The notes beneath the pieces were generated by a model. The model made no database searches. It saw nothing but the letters and a program-made list of their open reading frames with translations, and had not been told where the DNA came from. A stretch of 52,190 nt of DNA from Zygnema cylindricum (lineage: Eukaryota; Streptophyta; Zygnematophyceae; Zygnematales; Zygnemataceae). Location: the NCBI GenBank assembly GCA_037447655.1, contig JBBHKE010001710.1, positions 1-52,190 of the forward strand. The letters are read 5' to 3'. The translations under genes were made by a program, and so were the position numbers. Of the stretch, positions 1 through 10,309 are shown piece after piece (position 1 is the stretch's first letter; each line of letters begins with the position of its first letter).

Positions 1-165
1 TCTTTTTCCTACGGACTCACGCGAGTCTAGGCTGCAGAGAGGTGCATTCAAATTGTTTTCTTGTTTGCTTGGGTAGCTGTGGTTGCCAGTAAAAGTGGGT
101 TATTTAATAACTATCTAGAGGCTTCCTAAATTATGTAGTCCAATGGTGGAGGACACAGAATTGCA
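1..165 (+). repeat. 3' end (R-U5) of 5' LTR of element A
   Basis: It aligns over its whole length with 6520-6681, the end of the 3' LTR. It holds two small hairpins (GACTC/GAGTC near 13-27, then a TGCA/TGCA stem) and a third stem around the ATG at 143. It ends in TTGCA directly before the PBS. U3 lies left of the window. Confidence 0.9.
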
Positions 166-1090
166 GGTTATGGGCCCACCCTCTAGGGTGCCCATCTTCA
201 ATGGATCAAGGTTTATCAATTGGGAAGCCATGATGACAGGGCTTTGTGTGAAAAACGATACTCGGGTATTGTTAGTGGACAAATGAAACGTCCACCTCAG
301 GAACACCACCGGATTTGGTGGAATAAGGTTTTCTATAGCAACATCTGCTGCAGCAGAGGAGGCACATGGTGGGGACAACAATGTGTCCGAAAAGGGGAAA
401 GAAAAGGAGACACCTCTTACTCCTATTGCTCCTATTCCCATTACACCCGGAGCGGCGATAGTGAATACCGTGGTGACCAATACTCAAATGTGGGAGGACA
501 CCAACATGGCTGCCAAGAACTTCATTCTGAGACACCTCACACAATATTTCGCAACTCCCCACCTTCACGTTTACAAGGCCGAGGGGTTCTGGGTGAGTTT
601 GATAGAGATCTATAGAGCATGTACAATTCAGGAGCTCCATTTGGCAGAGCAAAAGTTGGGAAATTATACTTACAAAGGAAGAAAGATGTTAGACTACTGT
701 TATGATCTTTCTTGTTTCTATATGGAGATGGAGAGTGTCGGATGGATAGGTACAATGAAGATGAAGTTTAACACTCTCATCATAAAGTTACCCGACGAGT
801 ATGAGAATATAGTGTACAGGGTACAAGGAATGACTGATAGTTCATGGACGTGGAATACAGTGGTCCGCATGATACTTGTGCAAGAGAAGACGATTGAAAT
901 CAAAAGAGGAGGAAAGAGCGTTCAAGCTCTAGCCGTCGGAGGGGACAGGTGGAGACCAGATCCGGAAAAGCCATACAAAGGAGAAAGAGTTCAGCAGGAG
1001 GACCAAGGCCCCCAAAAGGCCTATGTCATTTTTGCAAAAAGTCGGGACACTTTATCGTAGATTGTGTCAAGCTGTCGGAGCTGAGACTCC
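143..1090 (+). pseudogene. copia gag of element A (broken)
   Basis: Gag would form the virus-like particle and bind element RNA. The frame opens at ATG 143, inside the LTR, and passes through the PBS, where a second in-frame ATG lies at 170. It then reads the family signature VMGPPSRVPIF. A TGA at 284 ends it early, although the same frame is open again to 1060. A frameshift near 985-1020 moves the zinc knuckle (CHFCKKSGHFIVDC, 1024-1065, C-X2-C-X4-H-X4-C) into the next frame. The same VMGP..PIFDG start occurs in elements C, D and F. The start at 143 rather than 170 is inferred from conservation of an upstream ATG in this frame in all copies. Confidence 0.85.
166..180 (+). other. Primer-binding site matching initiator tRNA-Met anticodon arm
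   Basis: GGTTATGGGCCCACC follows the LTR end directly. It is the reverse complement of GGTGGGCCCATAACC, the anticodon stem-loop of plant initiator tRNA-Met as I recall it. It is not complementary to the tRNA 3' end, as the usual TGGTATCAGAGC-type PBS is. Drosophila copia and yeast Ty5 are known to prime this way. The site contains ATG (170-172), the complement of the CAU anticodon, in frame with gag. Confidence 0.85.
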
Positions 1091-1239
1091 AAGAGAATCA
1101 TGGAAGGGGTTCTTCCGAAAGGAAGAAAAAGGCACTTTTGGTCACAAAAGTGACTAGAGACACCGAGGACGAGTCCTCTGGGGAGGATGGGAAGCTTCTT
1201 CTTGACGAGAGTCAGGAGGAGAAGGAGATCCCTCGGAGA

Positions 1240-2548
1240 CAGAAGTGTGCCCTTGGAGCAATTCGGGAAGCTCCACAGGAAGGATGGATCATCAACTCAG
1301 GTGCATCCATGCATATGTGTCGTGACAAGGACCTCTTCACTAAGCTAAGGAAAATCCCTACTGTAGAAATAGAGTATGGGGATGGAAGAGTGGTTACTAC
1401 AGATCTAGTGGGATTGGTACGTCTAAAAGTCTTAGTGTAGGGTAAGACTTATATACTCACTTTCTCATATGTGCCCTATATTCCTCAGTTGAGTAAAAAA
1501 ATTGTCTATACATCTTTTTTAGATGACAAAGAATTTGATACCTTCACAAGAAAGGGAGTCTTTACAGCTACGTATGGGGATGAGGTTTACTTCACTGCAG
1601 ATAAGGGTAGCCAAAGTATGTTTAGGCTTAACCTGAGTAATGAAAATAACAATGCTTATTATATTGGTATCCCAAAGTTGATGATTTGGCATAGGCGGTT
1701 GGGGCATGTGCATTTTGATAGCTTGAGGGAAATGAAGAAGCTTTGTGTAGTGGAAGGCATTCAGTTCAATGACAATGAAATGGTGGATGATTGTAGTGGC
1801 TGTGCCCAAGGAAACGCTCACAGACTTTCTTTTCCTAAAGCCGCCAAATATAGAGGAGAGGGGGTACTTGATTTAATCCACACAGATATCTGGGGACCAG
1901 CAAGGGTACCCTCAGTTGAAAGGAAGAGGTATATGTTGACAATTACTGATGACTGGTCTAGATATTCTTTGTCTACTTCCTAAAAACCAAGTCTGAAACA
2001 CCAACTTACTTCAAAGAATATAAAGCGTGGAGTGAGAAGTTGCATGTAACCCCCATTAAAAGAATAAGGAGTGATAACGGGGGAGAATATACCTCTAACC
2101 AGTTTGAAGAATACTTGAGAGATGAGGGAGTTCAGCACTAGAAAACTGTACCACATAATCCAGAGCAAAATGGAGTAGCTGAGAGGTTAAGCCGAACACT
2201 AGGAGATAGTGTAAGCAGTATGTTGGCTGACAAGAAAATAGGAAAGAGATTTTGGGCAGAAGCCATGAACTGTGCCAACTACATTAAGAATATAGTCCTT
2301 ACATCAGCAGTCAAAGGTGTGACACCTTATGAGAGATGGGTTGGAAGGTAACCAGATATCTCTCACCTTAAAGTATTTGGTAGCCAAGTTTACAGTCTAC
2401 ATACGGATAAGAAAAACTAGAAACTTGATGCTAAGAGAAAACCCGGATATTTTGTAGGATATGATGAGGATGTCAAGGGATATAGAGTGTATAACTTAGC
2501 AAAGTAAGATATCATTTTGGTCAAACACCTAGTTGTTATGGATGAAGG
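1240..2548 (+). pseudogene. copia pol of A, part 1: protease and integrase
   Basis: The protease motif is at 1291-1308, but the catalytic Asp codon is AAC (1294-1296), giving INSGAS where DSGA is expected, so it should be inactive. The GAG-pre-integrase zinc region follows, with HRRLGH near 1690 and CSGC near 1795. The integrase core starts with HTDIWGPA near 1880 and TDDWSR near 1950. After a frameshift at about 1980, SDNGGEY near 2075 and the PHNPEQNGVAER block near 2155 supply the other acidic residues. In-frame stops occur at 1438, near 2140, near 2350, near 2419 and near 2505. The frame is cut by the LTR insertion at 2549. Confidence 0.88.
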
Positions 2549-3728
2549 TGTTGATATTTGTGTATTTTTTAGGTTTGTAAATAGGATAGAAAATGGCAGA
2601 GGCAGTCTGCCTCTAACTCCCCTCTCCAAGCCCCCACACTTATTGTAGTCACTGAAGGCTGGATAGGGAGCTAGAGCCATGGCTGCCTAAGCTCTCTAGA
2701 GAAGACAAGGGGTAAATTAGGTACTCTTACCAAAAATTAGTTGACGGACCCAGGAATTGATCGTGGTACCTGTGGTCTGACAATCAATATTAGTCGATAG
2801 CTTTAACCGTTTAGTCTAGCGGTAATATTAAGACATATGAGGTTTGATAATTATTTAATTTGTTACACATAGACTTTATCATTTAACTGGAAATATATAT
2901 GTAGTGCATAGATACAGTTATATAAAGTACGAAGTACGATACGGTTACAAAAATAAATACCGCGCATTTTGTTTGACATCAAAAAGAATACCGCACAAGT
3001 ATTTAAGACGGCTACGATTGAAATCCGGATTTGATCGGACGGCCGCGAAGGATGCCGAGATCGCGGAATAAGATTTTGGCGGTTTGCGATCACCGCCACA
3101 TCAAATGACACGTGGCAAAACCACATTGGATTGCGGCAACTCCGCGGATTACGGAAACGAATCTCGATATGACATGTGTCGACATTTTGGCCATGTCGTT
3201 CGATGGCCATACAGAAAGTACACCGGCACCTGTACTTTTCTTTACGACACTGTGTTTTAATTAGTGCCGTGCTTCAGTAGATAGAGTTTTAGAGGGGGAA
3301 TAAGACTTAGAAAATTTTGGGTAGGTAGCTGCCTCTCCCAGAGAGCACCTTGTATAAATGGCAAACTTTGGCCAGCCATAACGATCAATTTACTTGACCA
3401 TTTTCAGTGATTCTTTTTGCTGCGGACTCAGGGGAGTCCACGCTACACAGGGGTGTAGTTGATCAAAGTTTTTGTCTGCCAAGGTGGCGGCATTTCTAAG
3501 GGAAAGTCAAAGTGGGTGAATGTGTCCAAATCTCATCTTCTAACTTTGCATTCTGTGGTGGAACTGAGCACACAAAAAATCTTATTTCACAGGGGTGAAG
3601 CTATAAAGGGTTTGTGATTGTCAAGGGGTCAGTCATTTGGGTTTATATCAACTTGGAGTCGGCACTATCTAGATAAGCTTCTTTTGGATCTGCATACTCT
3701 GAGGGCCAATAGAGGTCTCAGAGTTTCA
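2549..3728 (+). mobile_element. Solo copia LTR inserted in pol of element A
   Basis: It starts TGTTGATATT and ends GAGTTTCA. Length is 1180 bp, against 1181 bp for the solo LTR at 18992-20172, which it resembles throughout. It interrupts pol: integrase C-terminal sequence stops at 2548 and pol linker resumes at about 3729. The flanking pentamers GAAGG (2544-2548) and GACAG (3729-3733) agree at only 3 of 5 positions, so the target duplication is decayed. A TATA box (TATAAAT, 3353-3359) precedes the leader hairpins GGACTC/GAGTCC and CTACA/TGTAG (about 3423-3460). Confidence 0.85.
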
Positions 3729-5675
3729 GACAGAAAGTAAATTGACCCCTTCAAATATACCAAAAAGATAAGAATCAGGTTTGAGTCTGAAAGTGAGGAG
3801 AACTCTGTTTTTCTCGAAAAGTTCATGAGTGAGACAGTGATTGCAGATTCAGGGGAGATCCAAGAAACAGCATAGTTATCGGACACCTCACATATTCCTA
3901 TGGACTTCAAGGAGACGGAGGTGGAGGAACCTGACTCAACTTCCATGGAGATGGGAGACGATGAGACAGCAAAGAGAAACCCAAGACTTCCCTCTATTCC
4001 AGCCTCAAAGTTTGAGGGAGCAAGAAAGAGCAGCAAAAGGATACAGGAGAAATAAGCTGCTCGTAAGGTAACTAAGCTATCTCATCTTGATGAGCCTTGG
4101 TCATACGTAGAGGTTGTGAATAGCCCAGAAAAGAACAGATGGATTAGAGCCATAAATGATGAGATGGCCTCCATCATGGAAGCAAATACTTGGGAGCTAA
4201 CAGACTGTCCTCCAGATACAAAACCTATTGGCTGTAAACGGGTATTTAAACTAAAACTAAACCCAGATAATGCCATTGAAAGATATAAGGCTCGTTTGGT
4301 AGCAAAGGGGTTCACCCAAAAGGAGGGGATTAACTATGAGGAGACATTTGCTCCAGTTGTTTGGTTCCCATCAGTAAGGATTCTCCTTAGTCTGGCAGCA
4401 GCGTAAGACAAGGAAATTCATCAGATGGACATTAAGACCGCCTTCCTCAATGATGAGTTACAGAAATAAATCTTTAAGCGGGAACCAGAAGGGTTTGTGG
4501 AGAATGGGAAAGAGAGCAAGGTTTGTAGGCTCATAAAGTCATTATATGGACTTAAGCAGGCTCCCTGACAATTAAATAATAAACTAGATGAGTTTCTTAC
4601 TGGTTTGGGATATATTCGGATCAGCTCTAACCATTCTATCTATATGTTTCAACATGAGGATGGTGTGAATTTTATTGCAATTTATATGGATGATCTGTTG
4701 GTGTTTAGTAAGTATTTGGAAAAGATCAATAGATTAAAAAAAGATCTTAGAAGCAAATTTGACATGAAAGATTTAGGGAAGGCAAGATATTTTTTGGGAA
4801 TCCAAATGGAAAGAGATAAGGGGAAAAGGATCATTTTACTCACTCAAAAAGAAGCAATAGGAATATGCTTGAGAAATTCCAGATGGAGAAAGAAAACACT
4901 TGTACCACTCCCATTGACTTGAAGAAAGTAAGTGTTGGGAGTGTAGAAGGAGGAGTGATAATCTTAGATGATCAGATGAGTCTAGAGGAGAGAGAGTTTA
5001 TGAAGTCTAACCCTTACAGACAGGTTGTAGGAAGTTTAATATACTTTATGACTGTACCAGGCCGCGGCAGCATTTGGAGTACTCAGTTGGAGTTTTAATG
5101 ATCGTAGAAAGAGAGACTGGGAGGCAGCCAAGAGAGTCATGAGATATCTAGATGGAACCAGAGAGTTAGGGTTGCATTTGGGAGGGGAGCACACTGATAT
5201 CACTACTTGGAGTGATGCCAGTTATAGGGATGCACCTATGAGAAGATGCACTTCTGGATATGTTCTATATGTGGGGGAATGTGCTTGCTGTTGGAGCAGT
5301 AAGTAACAAAAGGTGGTTGCTCAGTCTACTATGGAGGCTGAGTATATGGCGTCTTGTTCTGCTGTAAAAGAACTAATGTGGGTGAAGTCATTGTTGCAAG
5401 AACTGAGATATATGAAGGAGGGAGTGCATGAAATCTTTTGTGATAATCAAGCTGCAATTGCAATTGCAGCCAATCCAAAACATCATTTTAAAGCTACATA
5501 TATGGACGTAAGATTGAGCTTCGTGAGAGAAAAAGTTGAAAATATAATTTTGAATTTTGTGTATAGACTTGATGAAGAAATGATGGCTGACATGATGACC
5601 AAACCTGTGCCCTCTCCTAAACTAAAATATTGTAGGGAAAAATGCGGGTTGAAAGAAAAAATAAAACTAGACTAG
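3729..5675 (+). pseudogene. copia pol of A, part 2: reverse transcriptase and RNase H
   Basis: After a poorly conserved linker, the copia-type reverse transcriptase begins near 4090. It shows KARLVAKGFTQ near 4290, YEETFAPVV near 4335, SLYGLKQAP near 4543 and the catalytic YMDD at 4684-4695. RNase H follows with WSDASY near 5210, the VAQSTMEAEYMA block (5316-5351), DNQAAI near 5443 and ADMMTKPVPSP near 5588. Stops occur near 4404, 4467, 4567 and 5304, with frame changes around 4860 and 5070-5090. The frame ends at 5675, just before the PPT. All reverse-transcription motifs are recognisable but the protein cannot be made. Confidence 0.9.
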
Positions 5676-5688
5676 AAAATAGGGGGAG
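5676..5688 (+). other. Polypurine tract of element A
   Basis: The purine run GAAAATAGGGGGAG (from about 5675) ends directly before the LTR start TGTTGAAAA at 5689. This is where plus-strand DNA synthesis would be primed. Confidence 0.85.
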
Positions 5689-5894
5689 TGTTGAAAATAA
5701 GTAATTTCTAGGTCTAAATTAAATAAAAAGTGAAGAGAGCGCAAGCAGTCTGTCTCCACCTCTCTCTCTCTCCATCCCCCATACTTGTTGTAGTCACTGA
5801 AGGAGAGAGAGAGAAAGTAGTGAAGCCATGGCTGCCTCAGCTCCACTTGTGCAGGACTAAAGAGTGACCTAAGTCACTCTCAACAAAGGTTGAG

Positions 5895-5965
5895 TCCAAC
5901 AGGACTCGAACCCCCGACCGGCAGTGCATGGCGTAGCCGTTAGCTTTAACCGGTCTGTCGTAGAA
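5895..5965 (-). other. tRNA-like module (A box + B box) antisense in LTR U3
   Basis: On the minus strand a perfect B box GGTTCGAGTCC (5902-5912) follows an A-box-like CCGGTTAAAGC (5943-5953) at about tRNA spacing. I see no closing acceptor stem, so it is a tRNA-derived relic or pol III promoter rather than a tRNA gene. Equivalents lie antisense in LTRs at 21353-21404, 24918-24971 and 12542-12596. Confidence 0.55.
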
Positions 5966-6527
5966 GTTCGTTAAATAATATAGGGTTTGATAAATACTTA
6001 TCCAGTGTTACGGTAGCTATTCCGATTAACGGAAATACGCACATAAATACATGGAGTTGATCAAATACAGTACGAATATCATTCCGCACAAAACAAATGA
6101 ATCACACATTTGTTTCGACGGTTAAGATCAAATACGAAATCCCATCCGACGGCACACGTCATCGCCGAGATCTCGGAACGGTCACTTTGGCATTTAAAGA
6201 CATGGCATGACTTGGCGCCACGTGGAGAGATAACATTCGGTCGCGGGAATTTTGAGGAACGTACAGACGAGTGAAAAGTGGACATGCATCTGCTTAATAG
6301 CCTTGTTGTACATATATTGTACAAAAGGTACACCGGCGGTAGTTCTTTTTGATACGGTACACTATTTTGATTGGTCCATACTTCAGTAGATAGGAGTTAT
6401 TAGAGAGAATCATGACTTAGTAAACTTTTGTAGGCAGTCACCTCTCTCTTTGAGAGTTTGTACAAATTGGCATTTTTACTGGCTTATAACTTATCATCTG
6501 GTTAGGCGTTTTCAGAGATTCTTTTTC

Positions 6528-6678
6528 CTACGCACTCACGGGAGTGTAGGCTGCAAAAGGGTGCAGTCAAATTGTCTTTTTGTCTTCTTGGGTAGCAGTG
6601 GTTGCCATTGAAAGTGGGTTAGTTAATAATTATCTAGAGGCATCTTGAATTCTGTAGTCCAATGGGGGACACAGAATT
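6528..6678 (+). other. Conserved three-hairpin leader in LTR R-U5
   Basis: H1 is CACTC-ACGG-GAGTG (6533-6546) with flanking CTA/TAG. H2 is CTGCA/TGCAG (6551-6566). H3 is AATTCTGT + GTC, loop CAATGGGG, GAC + ACAGAATT (6648-6678). The other copia LTRs keep the pairing with different bases, as set out in the findings. H3 abuts the PBS in the 5' copy. Confidence 0.7.
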
Positions 6679-6681
6679 GCA

Positions 6682-7956
6682 TTGATCTCTCTTGTGTACT
6701 TGTATTGGATTCTCTCATCGTTCGTGCTACCAAGCCCTTTTAGGTGATGGCATGAGTTTGTTTTGATGCTCTCACTGGGAAGAGTTTATTGTGGAATATA
6801 AAAGGGTTTACAACAATATTTCGACCATTTATCTTCAAGGGGGTAATCACTTCGAGTTGAGACTTCACATATTACTCTAATGCGGCAGATTGTCACTACT
6901 TTGCGCGATTTTGCCTGTGGTGCTTTTATGACAGTGTTTTGGTGATTTCTTCTTTTTTTACAATATTCGGTTTAGTGGTTATGTTGTTGTGGAGTGGCCA
7001 CTTTTGTTGCTTATAAGAAACAAATGGTGAGATTATGTGCACCATGGTGGTATAGATGAGTTATGATCACGATCATCACATTTGGTTGCTTGGTACCTAC
7101 TTTGGTTGAGTTCCTCTATATTTGTAGGTCGCGCTATTTTGGGAGGAGGGGCACGTGAGTGCCTCCCTTTATGTCCTCACATGTTTTCTCATCAATGTGT
7201 AATCGTGAATTTACAACACGCGGAAAGTGCCACCCTTCTTCAATTTTCTACCGCGGTATGGATCGTCGTCGTTTTTTAGATTTCCCTCAACACTTCTACA
7301 TCGTGCTCGAGGAGTTCACAATGTTGCCCCCCATTTTTAATTTTTAACTATCTTGTGGGTTAATTTGGTTCCAATTTTGTTGGTGCTTTTCTTTGTTGTT
7401 TTTTTTATGTGTTCCTTGTTTTGCTGTCTTTTTTGTGCGCTAGTTTCTTCCACAATGTTTTTTCACTTTTAGTATGTTTGCGTTGTGATTTTAGTTTCAT
7501 TTTGACTTTTTCGTCTGTTTTCTTGTGCATTGATTGTTTACCATTGTGGTTTCTTAATTAAGCTTATTATTAATTAAATAGGGTCCTTTTTTAATTTAGC
7601 TTGGCCTTACACATAACACATGCCTCCATTTTCTAATTAGAGAGGCCAAAGTTTTACTCCTAGTTCATGTAAACAAATACATGAACTATGTTTTAGTAAA
7701 GCTTGCATATGTAGGAAATCAAACAAATTCCCTCATCAATGTACATGAATTCCTTTCAACTTTCCTAAATAGTGTCATATGTACTGCTTCCTGTAGGATA
7801 CCAAAATGGCTATTTGATCGTCGCTCGAAAGGTCTTCGATATGCAAAATCAAACGTATAGAATCGTAATATCGTGGACTGTGTTCAGTAACATGGATTAC
7901 AATATCGGAAAAATAATTTAATATTGGGCCAATACAATCAGCCAGCCTCAGACCTC
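6682..7956. other. Unannotated interval between element A and solo LTR
   Basis: I see no recognisable gene. Short open frames (for example 7082-7279 and 7775-8041) lack motifs, and the second runs into the LTR end at 7957. The sequence is T-rich around 7330-7560. Confidence 0.5.
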
Positions 7957-10184
7957 TGTTGTCTATAGCCAATTTCAGCCATAGATTACTCTCGGAAGCA
8001 CCACAAACTACCCCCAAAAACAATTGTGTTTCAGACATCACAAATTACTCCACATTAAACAAAAACACCTCAAACTGCACCAATATGCATTATACCAAAG
8101 AAACTATAAACCCCCAAAGTTACAGCTAAATCCACCAAGTAATTTATAAGATATAAGCTCCAAAGTTTCCCAAAAACAGCTGACAGTATTTCAAACTAAC
8201 CAGGTAGACTTCTTCCAAACTAACCAGGTAGACTTCTCATAGAATTCTACAAAGATAACAGAATAGACTGAAACTACACACACACACATATTTTCTAGAT
8301 CATAAAATATCTTCACAAAGTTTCACATCAAAACATCTATCAGAGTGATCATACCAACAGGTCAAAGTTGCAGAAAAACAGTCTGACATTACTTTGATAT
8401 ACTTGACTGTGATACTGAAAATAAGTCCTACAATTTATACTCACATAGTTATTTACTGCGACCTACACTAATCAAAAAACCACACGTGTAACTAAATAAT
8501 GTACACGAATAAAGGCATTGTACGTCAACGGTACGTCTACTGTACCGGAAGTACGTCCAAAACCTTAATTTTAAGTTTTATACTATTTCAATATTGTAAC
8601 ACTAAAAATTAATTCACTACATACAAATTACAGTTTGTTTCATATATTTACTAATAGTGGCCGTACATAAATTGTGCCACTTGCTTTGTCTGCAATTGGT
8701 GAATCCGTCCAAAATATTGTACGAGAAAATTGAAATCTCTTGGGAGCAAGTCGGTTGCGCAAAGCGCCGCGACTTGCTTAGTCAGTTGTGGTCTTGTCAG
8801 ATTTCCTCCGCCGTCGATGTACGCGGGATCGAACAATAACATTAGCGTCTGTAAAAGAGTAGTCCGTAATTTGAGGAACGTCGTAAGATGTAAGATATTT
8901 CTTCGCGATGGACGACAGACGTCTAGTAACATTGTCCAAATGTGGTCCCATTTTGAATCGCGTCCGTCGACTCGATTCGTATCCGTCGTTCATTCTTGCA
9001 TCCGTACTATTTGTCGCGTGTCACTGTATCAGATTCCGTACTGGATCGTTCTCGTACGGATACATTTGATCCACGCCAGCTGACGCCGCGTGTCCCATGA
9101 AGTACATTACACTCTTTTGTAACTGAGTTATTGTCACACTATTAGAGGTTAGTACTAAAGTGTTTATACTCAAAAATATTCTAAGTACCAATCCCTCTCT
9201 CATTGACCTATTTACTGAGTACTAAAGCTTTCAAATCACCAGTGTTGTGTATCGATAAAGAATTGCCGATAAACGATAAAGACCTTTTTTCGGGAACCCG
9301 ATAATTGATATATTGGTACGATATATCGTTATCGGTATTATCGCCGATAAATAACCGATATTTATCGGTATTTATCGGTGATATCACCGATATCTATACC
9401 TATCGGCGATATATATACGGACCGTACAGATAAATGTACGGCCATTACATTCAACTGTACGTCATATTCCCCGGATGCGCTGCGGACACCCTTCCTCCCG
9501 ATTTCGGTATAAAAACGTTATTTTTCCTTAATTGTTTATAATTTAGGGGGGTTTTAATTGGGTTCCACGCTCCCATACCCTTCATCCTCATGTGTCCCAT
9601 CCTCCTCTCGTCCTACATTTTTTTGATAATCCATTAGAATGAATAAATATATAATTTTATATTTTTACATATTTTAGAAAAAACTATTTTTTCCTCAAAT
9701 ATGTGCCGCGTGGTTATAGTAGGTTCAAAAATATGGTAGTTGTAATGGCGACAGTCTGACAGTCTGTTCGTCTGTACAGATGTTCGTCTCTTTTTCGAAA
9801 AATTTACATTCACAAATTTTACAATGTATTTTATATTTTTCGTTTCGGTAGTATAGTTTTAGAACTATAAAGTATTATTTTAAATTTGTTTACATTTTAT
9901 TTGATGCGTTGTTCGTAATAATTTTCAGTTAAACATTTACGGAACAGATTCGCTTACGTGGCATTCCACGCTATATAATGTAAAAAGTATAATACGGTAT
10001 ATAAATAACTAAATAAGGTAGTGTAGTACGCGTACTATATATTTGTAAAGTTATCGCCGATATGGAATTTGTTGGCCTCAGACCAATATATTCAGACCTC
10101 TAACCATTCGATAACCGTTAACTACCGGTATCAGTGTTATCGCTATAACTTTTTTACCTATGCACAACACTACAAATCAGAACA
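7957..10184 (-). mobile_element. Solo LTR of F family with a hAT-like insertion
   Basis: The LTR reads on the minus strand from about 10184 (TGTTCTGATT) to 7957 (ending GACAACA). It matches the LTRs of element F (12633-14047, 16543-17922). The 5-bp target duplication ACCTC is intact on both sides (7952-7956 and 10185-10189), which proves a single LTR insertion. It is split near its 5' end by the element at 9240-10172. Its U5 end still carries an ATG frame starting M-A-E-I-G like the gag start of F. Confidence 0.85.
9240..10172. mobile_element. Non-autonomous hAT-like element (933 bp)
   Basis: The ends are inverted: CAGTGTTGTGTATCG on the left and CTATGCACAACACTA on the right. The flanking octamers CAAATCAC (9232-9239) and CAAATCAG (10173-10180) match at 7 of 8, the target-duplication size of hAT transposons. 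The interior is rich in short repeats around ATCGGTGATA and ATTATCGGC, and no transposase frame is present. A related end lies in reverse orientation at 26815-26995. Confidence 0.75.
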
Positions 10185-10193
10185 ACCTCGTCT

Positions 10194-10305
10194 CAGAGGT
10201 CGCAAACGGTCAACCGAAACCGTGACCGACCGTTAACCGACCACCCGCGCCGGATCCGGAAAGGATTCAGTTGCCAAATTTTGGGGGACGAGCGGTCTAT
10301 TTTTT
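10194..10305. mobile_element. One end of a hAT MITE (family of 32303, 37011, 43235, 43891)
   Basis: It begins CAGAGGTCGCAAACGG and continues through a GGATCCGG segment shared with the right ends of the other family members, in reverse orientation. The opposite end is missing, so this is a truncated copy abutting an F-family LTR. Confidence 0.65.
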
Positions 10306-10309
10306 TTGA

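Larger units (their letters stand above)
1..6681 (+). mobile_element. Ty1/copia LTR retrotransposon A, degenerate, 5' end cut by window
   Basis: Order seen: end of a 5' LTR (1-165), PBS (166-180), gag, protease, integrase, reverse transcriptase, RNase H, PPT and 3' LTR (5689-6681). Integrase before reverse transcriptase is the Ty1/copia order. The LTR 3' boundary is set by where the two LTR copies stop matching: after ATTGCA one continues into the PBS and the other into TTGAT. The coding part has many stops and frameshifts, and a 1180-bp solo LTR sits inside pol, so the copy is dead. The 5' target duplication lies outside the window and cannot be checked. Confidence 0.93.
5689..6681 (+). repeat. 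3' LTR of element A (993 bp)
   Basis: It runs from TGTTGAAAA to GAATTGCA. It carries an antisense tRNA-like module (5895-5965) in U3 and a decayed TATA region near 6448. The leader hairpins are at 6528-6549, 6551-6566 and 6648-6678. The ATG that starts gag in the 5' copy is also here at 6662-6664, in the loop of the last hairpin. The LTR at 21128-22127 is its closest relative in the window by length and sequence. Confidence 0.92.

Noticed and set aside
115-480. 121-codon minus-strand frame over element A gag
   Set aside because: Antisense shadow of the gag region with no motif.
5895-5965. A genuine tRNA gene in the LTR
   Set aside because: A and B boxes are present but I cannot fold an acceptor stem or a clear anticodon arm, and copies vary as LTR sequence does.
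7775-8041. 88-codon minus frame as a host or element gene
   Set aside because: It spans the solo LTR boundary defined by the ACCTC target duplication and has no recognisable domain.
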